From positions 1 through 7,420 of the forward strand of contig PWNO01000021.1 in assembly GCA_003557765.1 (NCBI GenBank): a stretch of 7,420 nucleotides of DNA. The letters are read 5' to 3'. This DNA is from Bacteroidales bacterium. Its GTDB lineage: Bacteria > Bacteroidota > Bacteroidia > Bacteroidales > UBA7960. This document shows, one piece after another, positions 1 to 7,050 of this stretch. Each line of letters starts with the position of its first letter. Position 1 is the first letter of the stretch. The notes beneath the pieces are model-generated. The model saw only the letters and a program-made list of their open reading frames with translations. It was not told the DNA's origin and did no database searches. The position numbers and the translations under genes are program-made.

Positions 1-3000
1 ATGCATGTGACTTTGCCGATCAGGATGGAGTTGATGCAGCGTTTGCTGCCTGGATTGCTGAATTTGACGTATCAGGCGGTTGCGATGCAGAATTGCCGGA
101 TCTGAGCGGCTATGAGGCACCAGAACTTTGCGAAGGTGGTATTGTTACAGTATCCTTTGTTATAGAGGATCTTTGTGAGACCATACCGGTTGAAGCCACA
201 TTTATGCTAACAGCACCCGCACCACTGGTGATTCTGGCACCTGCTAATGCAACTTATGATGCATGCGACTTCGCCGACCAGGGAGAGGTTGATGCAGCGT
301 TTGCTGCCTGGATTGCTGAATTTGACGTATCAGGCGGTTGCGATGCAGAATTGCCGGATCTGAGCGGTTATGAGGCACCGGAACTTTGCGAGGGTGGTAG
401 TGTGTATGTTTCATTTGAAATTGACGATCTTTGCGAGGCCTTTTTCATTGAAGCTACCTTTACACTTAATGCACCTGTACCACTGGTTGTTGAAGCACCT
501 GCTGATGCAACTTATGATGCATGCGACTTTGCCGACCAGGAAGAGGTTGATGCAGCGTTTGCTGCCTGGATTGCTGAATTTGACGTATCAGGCGGTTGCG
601 ATGCAGAATTGCCCGATCTGAGTGGTTATGAAGCACCTGTTCTGTGCGATGGTGGTAGCATAGAGATCTCATTTGTTATAGAAGATCTTTGTGAGACCAT
701 ACCGGTAGAGGCCACATTTATACTGACAGCACCTGCACCACTGGTTGTTGAAGCACCTGCTGATGCAACTTATGATGCATGTGAATTTGCCGACCAGGGA
801 GAGGTTGATGCAGCGTTTGCTGCCTGGATTGCTGAATTTGACGTATCAGGCGGTTGCGATGCAGAATTGCCCGATCTGAGCGGCTATGAAGCACCTGTTC
901 TGTGCGATGGTGGCAGCGTAGAGATCTCATTTGTTATAGAAGATCTTTGTGAGACCATACCGGTAGAGGCCACATTTATGCTAACAGCACCAGAACCAAT
1001 CACATATGTTGACCCTGTGGATGCTAACGAAGATGGAAACGACTTCGCAAACCAGGAGGAAATTGATGATGCGTTTAATGCTTGGGTAATTGCACAAACA
1101 GAAGCTCTCAATATTGAAGGTGGATGTGATCCTGTTGTTACAAACGACAGCGATCTTGCTGAAATACCCGAACATTGTGAAGGCGGCTCAGTTGAGGTTA
1201 CCTGGACAATTACTGACCTTTGTCAGGAAATTACCCTTGCTGCAAGCTTTAACGTATCACAGCCCGAATATACCCTGACCCTGGTAGCTAACCCTGCCGA
1301 AGGTGGTGTTGTTACAGGAGAAGGAGTATATAACTGTGGTCATAGCATTGACGTAGACGCAATCCCCAATGAAGGATGGGAATTTGTTGAGTGGACCGAT
1401 GAAGACGGTAATTTTGTTTCTGGTTCACCGGATAATATTATCACAATGCCTGCAAGTGATCTTACATTGATCGCGCACTTTGAACTGGTAGAATTTGAGG
1501 TCACATTCTATGTGGTTGAAGATTCAGCAGACGAAGACCCAATTGCCGGAGCAGTGATACATATAGAAGGTGTAGAAGAGGAACTCATTACCGATGCAAA
1601 CGGTATGGCTTCAATCATGCTGCTGATTGGTGAATACACAGCCGATATCACCGCTGACCATTATCAGGATGTCTTAGACTTCCCATTCAGCGTTGTTGAT
1701 CAGGCAATAGATTTGACGATTCACATGCAGGATGTTATTGAAGCACCTTTCAACCTGCAGGTTTATACTGAAGGATATGACCATGGGGATGCATTGTTTG
1801 TCTGGAATGATGGATTGCACCAGTTCCGTTATGATGACGGAGTTGTTGCCGGCCAGCTTGGATTCCAGGGAACATTGAACAGTGTGATGGGATCAGCGCA
1901 TCATTATGCTGCTGAACTTGAGGAGGTTATCTGGTGGCTTACCAGTGAAGAAGGTACACACGCTACTGTTAAAGTATGGGTGCTTGGCCTTGATGATCTT
2001 GGTTATCCAGACAAGAACAACATCCTCTATACCAATAGTGCTGTTCCAAATGTGGACAACCAGTGGAACAAATACACTTTCTCATCTCCGATCGATGCAC
2101 CTGATGGCTTCTTCATTGGCCTTAGCTACGATGGATATCTGTCACTGGCAGTTGATAATGGTGTTGGTGCACCCTGGGAATTCCAGCCAGGTACACAATT
2201 TACCATATTCGACATAAGTACAGATGACGCATTCATACCGCTAGAGAATGATGGCTTTGAAGTAAACTTCCTGTTGCGTGCCTATGGTATAAAGCATGAA
2301 GCTATTGACAATAGTGATGATTTGAATACTGCTGTTTCAAATGTACCACCAGTGTTTATTCCTGTCGATTCACCTTTTGAGGCCGGCGACATACTTGCCG
2401 ATAATTATTCAAAAGCATTCGTAGGATTTGATGTATTCCTGGATGGAACACTACTTGTTGACGAGCCTATCATTGCAACAGATTACGTATTTACAGGACT
2501 CTCAACAGGCATTTATACTGCCGGTGTAAGATCTGTCTATACGACTGGAATGTCGGAAATCGTAACTATAGATTTCGAAATTCCTGACCGTACTTTCCGC
2601 GTCTCCTTTAATGTTGTAGATGCCGACAACCTGCCTCTGGAAAATGCAACTGTAACACTCGATGGTGTACAGAATGCTGCCGGAGACTATTCGTTTGATG
2701 GCATTACAGCAGGTACATACGATTACACTGTAGTGAATGAAGGTTACTTTACTGTTGAAGGACAAGTTATTGTCACAGATCAGAGTGTTTTCGTGGACGT
2801 TGAAATGGCTGTTGATGATACCCCTGTTACCGATATTGACGTTGAATTGATGCTCTATCCCAACCCGGTTAGAAACATCCTTACAATTGAATCAAATATC
2901 AATATAACAGGTGTTCGTATGATTGATATGCTTGGTCAGATCGTATATGATGCCACAATGATGACAGAACATCATGAAGTTGATGTTTATGGATTTGTCA

Positions 3001-3071
3001 GAGGTATCTATTTCGTGCAGATTACCACCGAGAAAGGTGTATATACCAAGAGAATTCAAGTTACTGATTAA
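1..3071 (+). CDS. C-terminal part of a large T9SS-secreted, multi-domain surface adhesin-like protein (5' end outside the window)
   Basis: The frame is open from the first base (first full codon at 3) to TAA at 3069-3071, giving 1022 visible residues; the true start lies upstream. Domains, numbered from the first full codon: five HYR-like repeats (1-422), four with four cysteines each; an InlB-type B-repeat (about 423-497, GVVTGEGVYNCG and FVEWTDEDG); a PEGA/carboxypeptidase-regulatory-like beta domain (498-577, PIAGAVIHIEG, TDANG); a jelly-roll-like region (about 603-768, FRYDDG, WNKYTF, FFIGLSYDG) that seems inserted in an FN3 domain ending near 861 (FDVFLDGT, YVFTGLSTGIYTAGV); a second regulatory-like domain (863-939); and a T9SS type A sorting domain (944-1022, LYPNPVRN, GIYFVQI, KRIQV). 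By family knowledge, such proteins cross the outer membrane through T9SS and are attached to the surface or released. A role in adhesion is inferred. No catalytic motif is visible. A terminator follows directly. Confidence 0.93.
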   Translation, partial: ACDFADQDGVDAAFAAWIAEFDVSGGCDAELPDLSGYEAPELCEGGIVTVSFVIEDLCETIPVEATFMLTAPAPLVILAPANATYDACDFADQGEVDAAFAAWIAEFDVSGGCDAELPDLSGYEAPELCEGGSVYVSFEIDDLCEAFFIEATFTLNAPVPLVVEAPADATYDACDFADQEEVDAAFAAWIAEFDVSGGCDAELPDLSGYEAPVLCDGGSIEISFVIEDLCETIPVEATFILTAPAPLVVEAPADATYDACEFADQGEVDAAFAAWIAEFDVSGGCDAELPDLSGYEAPVLCDGGSVEISFVIEDLCETIPVEATFMLTAPEPITYVDPVDANEDGNDFANQEEIDDAFNAWVIAQTEALNIEGGCDPVVTNDSDLAEIPEHCEGGSVEVTWTITDLCQEITLAASFNVSQPEYTLTLVANPAEGGVVTGEGVYNCGHSIDVDAIPNEGWEFVEWTDEDGNFVSGSPDNIITMPASDLTLIAHFELVEFEVTFYVVEDSADEDPIAGAVIHIEGVEEELITDANGMASIMLLIGEYTADITADHYQDVLDFPFSVVDQAIDLTIHMQDVIEAPFNLQVYTEGYDHGDALFVWNDGLHQFRYDDGVVAGQLGFQGTLNSVMGSAHHYAAELEEVIWWLTSEEGTHATVKVWVLGLDDLGYPDKNNILYTNSAVPNVDNQWNKYTFSSPIDAPDGFFIGLSYDGYLSLAVDNGVGAPWEFQPGTQFTIFDISTDDAFIPLENDGFEVNFLLRAYGIKHEAIDNSDDLNTAVSNVPPVFIPVDSPFEAGDILADNYSKAFVGFDVFLDGTLLVDEPIIATDYVFTGLSTGIYTAGVRSVYTTGMSEIVTIDFEIPDRTFRVSFNVVDADNLPLENATVTLDGVQNAAGDYSFDGITAGTYDYTVVNEGYFTVEGQVIVTDQSVFVDVEMAVDDTPVTDIDVELMLYPNPVRNILTIESNINITGVRMIDMLGQIVYDATMMTEHHEVDVYGFVRGIYFVQITTEKGVYTKRIQVTD
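3..1034 (+). repeat. Four tandem 258-bp coding repeats (86-residue HYR-like, four-cysteine units)
   Basis: Units start at 3, 261, 519 and 777, each exactly 258 bp, so the frame is kept. Each encodes an ACDF or ACEF start, an AAFAAWIAEFDVSGGCDAELPDL segment (quoted only in part elsewhere), an LC(E/D)GG turn and a DLCE segment, i.e. four cysteines per unit. A 68-bp core (30-97, 288-355, 546-613, 804-871) is identical in all four copies, synonymous sites included, while the second halves differ. Unit 2 is the most divergent in its second half (it reads SVYVSFEIDDLCEAFFIEA), and units 3 and 4 are almost the same. The array probably continues upstream. The pattern of an Ig-like beta-sandwich with regularly spaced cysteines is typical of Bacteroidota HYR-like repeats, which act as stalks or spacers in surface proteins. 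Confidence 0.92.
1035..1268 (+). repeat. Diverged fifth HYR-like repeat closing the array
   Basis: The unit keeps the register of the array (1035 is 258 bp after 777) and the same skeleton: NDFANQEEIDDAFNAW, EGGCDP, HCEGGSVEVTWTITDLC. It differs in three ways. The first cysteine is replaced by Asn (codon 1038-1040), four extra residues lie between the AFNAW helix-like segment and the GGC motif, and its DNA is clearly diverged from the other four. It joins directly to the B-repeat domain beginning at YTLTL (1269). Confidence 0.85.
2832..3068 (+). other. T9SS type A C-terminal sorting domain (coding sub-region)
   Basis: The last 79 residues carry the usual blocks of the Por secretion C-terminal domain: LYPNPVRNILTIES, then a V-R-M-I-D-M-L-G-Q strand, then the GIYFVQI strand, and KRIQV just before the stop. 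In the family this domain targets the protein to the type IX translocon and is removed by the sortase-like PorU, often with linkage to A-type lipopolysaccharide. It is the strongest evidence for where the protein goes, and for the phylum. Confidence 0.95.
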
Positions 3072-3094
3072 TTCGAGTAATTCGTTTCCACAAA

Positions 3095-3128
3095 AAGAAG
3101 GGGGAGGTATCAGTGCCTCCCCTTTTTT
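3095..3128 (+). terminator. Rho-independent terminator of the adhesin gene
   Basis: The GGGGAGG arm (3101-3107) pairs with CCTCCCC (3116-3122) around an 8-base loop. The stem is extended by A/T pairs and two G-T wobbles into a run of six T (3123-3128), and the A-rich 5' flank pairs with that run. It sits 24 bp after the stop codon. The A-rich flank means it could also work weakly on the other strand, but no minus-strand gene is seen. Confidence 0.9.
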
Positions 3129-3194
3129 GGCAACCTAATAAAATTTTATCATAAAAAATAAACTTTATAACAAAAACCAATGTTTTTTTTTCAT

Positions 3195-3218
3195 TTTGAT
3201 ATTTTTTTGATATATTTA
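3195..3218 (+). promoter_or_regulatory. Weak candidate Bacteroidota-type promoter for the lipoprotein-ompA operon
   Basis: TATATTTA (3211-3218) matches seven of the eight positions of the TAnnTTTG -7 box. A TTTG is present at 3195-3198, but that is only 12 bp upstream, closer than the usual 19-21 bp spacing. The whole spacer (3129-3299) is very AT-rich, so a chance match is quite possible. Some promoter is expected here, because the spacer follows a terminator and precedes an operon. Confidence 0.3.
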
Positions 3219-3270
3219 CAAGAACGTTTGGTTGCACATTGTTGAATTACTCACTTTATCCAGAGTCCAA

Positions 3271-3288
3271 TTATTATGCACATAATAA
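3271..3288. promoter_or_regulatory. 18-bp AT-rich palindrome upstream of the lipoprotein gene (possible operator)
   Basis: TTATTATG (3271-3278) and CATAATAA (3281-3288) are perfect 8-base inverted arms around a CA centre. The palindrome covers the first in-frame ATG (3276) and ends 11 bp before the ATG at 3300. It is too AT-rich and too tight to be a good terminator. The shape fits a dimeric regulator site in the leader, but no regulator is identified and it may be chance in AT-rich DNA. Confidence 0.35.
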
Positions 3289-3299
3289 AACTGGTCATT

Positions 3300-4766
3300 A
3301 TGAAACATTTTTACACATTAGAAAAACAAAATCAAATGACGCCAGGTAATAAAAAAACGAAAGGCAGAAGAATACTCCTTTTTATTATGCTGGTTCCTTT
3401 TTTGATTATGAGTGCTTGTATGGATGATGACTTTGAGGGGGAACTCAGAGATGTTTGTCCTAAAGTGGAAACCCATACACCTCAAGCTTTAGATGATCGT
3501 GTTCCGCTGAACAGCAACGTCACCGTGAGCTTTAACAAACAGATGAAACCTGAAAGCATTAATCCAAGCACCTTTATAGTGCGTGATGCCAGTGGTCCAA
3601 TTGCGGGAAGCATTAGTTATACAAATAAAACCGCTACATTCACGCCAACAGGATTCCTCCCTGAACTCACAGACATCACGGTTGAGGTTACAACACAAGT
3701 TTATGATCTCTATGACTTCACGCTTGAAGAGAAGTATCAGTGGGCCTTCACAACCGGTACATTGGATGATATTTCATCTCCTTATGTGGTTAATACAATA
3801 CCAGATGAAGGAGAAGAGGATATAATGGTTAACACCATTGTTTCCGCAATCTTTAATGAAGCACTTGACCCAAATTCTATAGGAGGAGAGAGCATATCAC
3901 TCGTAAACATGGATAATGGCCAAACCGTTGCAGGTGTAGTCTCTTATTCCGATATGGTGATCACATTCACACCGAATCAGGACCTCAACTATGAAACAAC
4001 TTATGAAGCTGTTGTTGCAGCTGGCGTAGCTGATTTAAATGGAAATGTTATGGAGAATGACTACTCCTGGCAGTTCACCACAAAGAAGCAGATATTTGAT
4101 GAAATCCCGCTGCCTATCAACCTTGGACTGATCAGTGGTTATGCAATTCTTGCAGGGACATATATCACTAATTTAGAAGGTCAGACATCAGTAACCGGTG
4201 ACGTAGGACTCTATCCGGGTGTTACAGCAAACATTACTGGAATCACAGAAGGAGATGTGGATGGTGATATTTTTGCAACAGGACCCATTCCTATTCCCGG
4301 ACTACCGCAAAAGCTCATCAGAGACAAATTGATTCTGAAAATAGCTTACACCAATGCTGCAAATGCAGATGATCCACAACCGATATTCCTGTCAGGCAAC
4401 CAGGGAGGAAAAACATTGTCTCCCGGCATCTATGAAGCTAAAAACCTTAAAGTCTTTGATGGAGATCTTACTTTAGACGCAGGTGGAAATCCATATGCAT
4501 TCTGGATCTTCCAGGTTGAATCACTGCTTGAGACAGGTGGAAACATCATATTGGAAGGTGGTGCTGACCCGGAACGTATTTTCTGGCAAGTTGGTATCAG
4601 AGAAGTTCTTGGGCCTAATGTACTGATTGGTGAAAATACCGAGTTTTTTGGAACGATTCTTTCAAAACAAGGTATAAGTGTGAAGTCAGGTGGAAGTGTT
4701 ACAGGCCGCTTAATGGTTAAAGATGGTGGCGTGAGGCTTAGAAATGCAACCATCTCTCTTCCCTGA
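3300..4766 (+). CDS. Surface lipoprotein with two SbsA-type Ig-like domains and a DUF3494 ice-binding-type domain
   Basis: The protein has 488 residues from ATG 3300. A basic stretch (KKTKGRR), a hydrophobic core (ILLFIMLVPFLIM) and SAC form a lipoprotein signal with the lipidated Cys at residue 40, followed by MDDD, an acidic patch like the Bacteroidota surface-export signal. Two Big_5-type domains follow (about 53-153 and 156-262; each has a VSFNKQM/AIFNEAL strand and ends in W-x-F-T-T). The DUF3494 domain fills 273-488, with the family's marks GDVGLYPG, a short helix around KLILKIAYTNAA, GGKTLSPGIY, YAFWIFQVES, IFWQVG, GTILS and GRLMVKDGGV. The DUF3494 family includes ice-binding proteins, but many members come from warm habitats and have no shown activity. 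The start is uncertain: ATG 3276, 3300 and 3336 are in frame, and 3336 gives the most usual signal length (Cys at 28). The next gene follows 39 bp later with no terminator, so an operon is likely. Confidence 0.9.
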   Translation: MKHFYTLEKQNQMTPGNKKTKGRRILLFIMLVPFLIMSACMDDDFEGELRDVCPKVETHTPQALDDRVPLNSNVTVSFNKQMKPESINPSTFIVRDASGPIAGSISYTNKTATFTPTGFLPELTDITVEVTTQVYDLYDFTLEEKYQWAFTTGTLDDISSPYVVNTIPDEGEEDIMVNTIVSAIFNEALDPNSIGGESISLVNMDNGQTVAGVVSYSDMVITFTPNQDLNYETTYEAVVAAGVADLNGNVMENDYSWQFTTKKQIFDEIPLPINLGLISGYAILAGTYITNLEGQTSVTGDVGLYPGVTANITGITEGDVDGDIFATGPIPIPGLPQKLIRDKLILKIAYTNAANADDPQPIFLSGNQGGKTLSPGIYEAKNLKVFDGDLTLDAGGNPYAFWIFQVESLLETGGNIILEGGADPERIFWQVGIREVLGPNVLIGENTEFFGTILSKQGISVKSGGSVTGRLMVKDGGVRLRNATISLP

Positions 4767-4805
4767 CCCCCCTGAACATGTATGGACTTAAAAAAAGAAA
4801 ATGAC

Positions 4806-6887
4806 ATGAAAACACACCAATATAATTTCGACAAGATGCTGAAAGAACCCAAAAGAAACCATATCAGTAAGTTTATGCTATTAAGTTTGCTTTTTTTGAT
4901 GCTGGCACCCGTTTTGCATGCGGAGGAACAACAAGAGCAAGAAGAACCGCAACAGGTATATACCATGCCAAAGTGGTTATTTGGAATTGCCGGAGCAGCA
5001 AACTTTAACTTCTATGAAGGTACAACCCGGCACTTAAGTGCCGATTCATACATGAATGGACCTTTTATGGCTCCCGCTGCCTTTCATGATGGATTTGGTA
5101 TTAAACCTTATGGTGCTGCGCTGATTGAATATAGGTTTAATGATATGTGGGGTATAAACCTTAATCTCGGATACGACGGCAGAGGTGGGCTATGGGACGA
5201 AATAATGGCGCCCTGCGATTGCCTTTCCGAACTGGAGACCAACCTGAGCTATTTCGTTTTTGAACCTGCTCTGAGATTTGCTCCTTTCAGAGGGAATTTC
5301 CACATTTTTGCAGGACCGAGACTGAGCTATATCTATCAACACGATTTTACCTATACTAGAGAACAGCAATTTCTGCCAGATATCTGGTCACACGAAGCAG
5401 AAATACACGAAATGAATGAACTGTTGATATCCATGCAGGTTGGAGCTGGCTACGATATAGTGTTATCCAAACCTGAACGGCAGGCAAAATGGATGTTAAC
5501 ACCTTTTGTATCATTTCATCCCTACTTTGGTCAAGAACCCAGGAATATAGAAACCTGGTCAATAACCACAGTGAGAGCCGGACTGGCCCTAAAAGTTGGA
5601 CGGGGAGTACCTGTTCCATTGCCACCACCGGAGCCCGAACCAGTAGTGGAAGAGATTGAACCGAAAGTTGAACCAGAAATCACAGAACCACCTGTGGCAT
5701 TCTCTATACGCCCACCGGTGCTTGAAAAACGCAGGATCACCAACGAAGTGTTCCCGCTAAGGAACTACATATTCTTTGATGAAGGAGCCACTTCTTTACC
5801 CGATCGGTATGTCCTGCTCAGCAGCGATGAGGCACAGCAATTCAGTGAAGCCGAGCTGAAAGATCAGGTGTTGATTAACACACGTGGACGCGGTTACAGC
5901 CAGATGTACGTTTATTACAACATCCTGAACATCCTTGGCGACAGAATGCGCAACAACGCCAATACCAGCATAACACTCGTGGGAAGCTCAGCAGGCCAGG
6001 GCACAGCCATTGGTGCGCAACAAGCTGACGCCATCAAGGAATACCTGGTATCAGTCTTCAATATCGCACCGCAACGCATAACCACAAGAGGTGCTGAATG
6101 GCCGGAAGTGAGATCCTATCGCCATGCACAGCAAACTGACGTGGAGCTGCGTATGGACAGCGACCGCAGAGTAGATATCCTTACCAGGGATAAAGAACTC
6201 CTCATGACCGACGTAAGACGACTCTCTTCAATGCTTAAACCTGTTATGTTCTCACGGTCAGATGAAGGAGAACTCGACAGCCACGTCATATTTACACTTA
6301 CAAACGCCGAAAGGTACATGGAAGAATGGCACGTCGAGCTTACTGATCCTAACGGTTTGGTGCTAGAGTTTGGTCCCTTCACCAAAAACATGGAAAGTGT
6401 TCCCGGCCAGGAGATCTTTGACGTAGCTGCACCCGGGCTGTTTGAAGTGGTGATGAAAGGTGTTTCCAGAGAAGGACTCGAATTTACCAGGGAAACTACC
6501 CTTGAACTGATTCCAAAAGAGGTAAAAGATGAACATGTCATCCGTTTCAGCATGCTCTATGAATTTGACATTTCTGAAACACCTGCTCCTTACAAAGAGT
6601 ACCTTGTGGAGGCCATAGTGCCGCTTGTGCCCGAAAATGCGAGAGTGATCGTACACGGACATACCGACATCATTGGTAATGTTGACCACAATTACCACCT
6701 CTCATTACAGCGCGCCAGGAGTGCCAAAAACCTCATTGAACAGGCATTGACAACATATGGCGTCGATGGTGTAGAATTTGAAGTGTATGGCTTTGGTGAG
6801 ATGAAAGAACATGCACCATTCGAAAACCGTTATCCGGAAGAAAGATTCTATAACCGTACGGTGATCATCGACATCATACCGCGCTAA
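4806..6887 (+). CDS. OmpA-family outer-membrane protein: beta-barrel plus tandem OmpA-like domains (first degenerate, second peptidoglycan-binding)
   Basis: The protein has 693 residues from ATG 4806. The Sec signal's core FMLLSLLFLMLAPVLHA is predicted to be cut after Ala39. Residues about 57-267 alternate as in an outer-membrane barrel (LFGIAGAANFNFYEG, ALIEYRFNDMWGINLNLGYD, NFHIFAGPRLSYIYQ, VRAGLALKVG). A Pro/Glu linker follows (269-299). A first OmpA-like domain (319-457) opens with YIFFDEGATSLP, then a beta-rich middle segment (about 458-576), and a C-terminal OmpA domain (577-693) has GHTDIIG and LSLQRARSA. Asp621 and Arg636 match in spacing the two residues with which OmpA holds diaminopimelate (Asp241 and Arg256 in E. 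coli), so this domain should grip peptidoglycan. The first domain lacks both (Ala396, Gln406). Alternative in-frame starts are ATG 4782 and 4836; an A-rich stretch just ahead favours 4806. It likely lies in one transcript with the lipoprotein gene, and a strong terminator follows. Confidence 0.9.
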   Translation: MKTHQYNFDKMLKEPKRNHISKFMLLSLLFLMLAPVLHAEEQQEQEEPQQVYTMPKWLFGIAGAANFNFYEGTTRHLSADSYMNGPFMAPAAFHDGFGIKPYGAALIEYRFNDMWGINLNLGYDGRGGLWDEIMAPCDCLSELETNLSYFVFEPALRFAPFRGNFHIFAGPRLSYIYQHDFTYTREQQFLPDIWSHEAEIHEMNELLISMQVGAGYDIVLSKPERQAKWMLTPFVSFHPYFGQEPRNIETWSITTVRAGLALKVGRGVPVPLPPPEPEPVVEEIEPKVEPEITEPPVAFSIRPPVLEKRRITNEVFPLRNYIFFDEGATSLPDRYVLLSSDEAQQFSEAELKDQVLINTRGRGYSQMYVYYNILNILGDRMRNNANTSITLVGSSAGQGTAIGAQQADAIKEYLVSVFNIAPQRITTRGAEWPEVRSYRHAQQTDVELRMDSDRRVDILTRDKELLMTDVRRLSSMLKPVMFSRSDEGELDSHVIFTLTNAERYMEEWHVELTDPNGLVLEFGPFTKNMESVPGQEIFDVAAPGLFEVVMKGVSREGLEFTRETTLELIPKEVKDEHVIRFSMLYEFDISETPAPYKEYLVEAIVPLVPENARVIVHGHTDIIGNVDHNYHLSLQRARSAKNLIEQALTTYGVDGVEFEVYGFGEMKEHAPFENRYPEERFYNRTVIIDIIPR

Positions 6888-6949
6888 AATTCGGATTTGG
6901 CAAGACACTCTTGTGTTTTGTTCACTGATTATTTGAAACCAAAAGTTTG

Positions 6950-6984
6950 CCGGGGGTTCATCACCATGAACCTCCGGTTTTTTT
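6950..6984 (+). terminator. Strong rho-independent terminator ending the lipoprotein-ompA operon
   Basis: A 12-bp stem (6950-6961 with 6966-6977, one G-T wobble at 6954/6973) closes on a 4-base loop, CACC, and is followed directly by seven T (6978-6984). It lies 62 bp after the stop codon. The stretch between (6888-6949) holds nothing else that I can recognise. Confidence 0.93.
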
Positions 6985-7025
6985 ATCCGGACCGGGTAAT
7001 GACACATGGCTGTGCGTTTCTTTGC

Positions 7026-7033
7026 TATCTTTG
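7026..7033 (+). promoter_or_regulatory. Bacteroidota -7 promoter box of the DAHP synthase gene
   Basis: TATCTTTG is a full match to the TAnnTTTG -7 element used by the primary sigma factor of Bacteroidota. It follows a terminator and lies 17 bp before ATG 7051. A start of transcription about six bases downstream would leave a leader of roughly a dozen bases. The -33 region, near 7003-7009, has no good TTG, so the upstream half is weak. Confidence 0.6.
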
Positions 7034-7050
7034 CAAAAAAAACAGCAATC

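Noticed and set aside
466..930. Minus-strand open frames within the repeats (466-672, 718-930)
   Set aside because: They are the same antisense frame repeated with the 258-bp period, of low-complexity Arg/Gln/His-rich composition, opposite a clearly coding strand.
1..1034. The 258-bp repeats as a CRISPR or mobile-element array
   Set aside because: There are no spacers between units, the period is a multiple of three and the frame is kept throughout; they are protein-domain repeats.
3144..3156. TTTTAT-C-ATAAAA inverted repeat after the first terminator
   Set aside because: Only 6-base arms made purely of A and T in very AT-rich DNA; expected by chance.
4430..4966. A 178-codon minus-strand open frame across the lipoprotein/ompA junction
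   Set aside because: It is antisense to recognised domains on both sides (DUF3494 and a signal peptide), and its Ser/Pro/Lys-rich product resembles no family I know.
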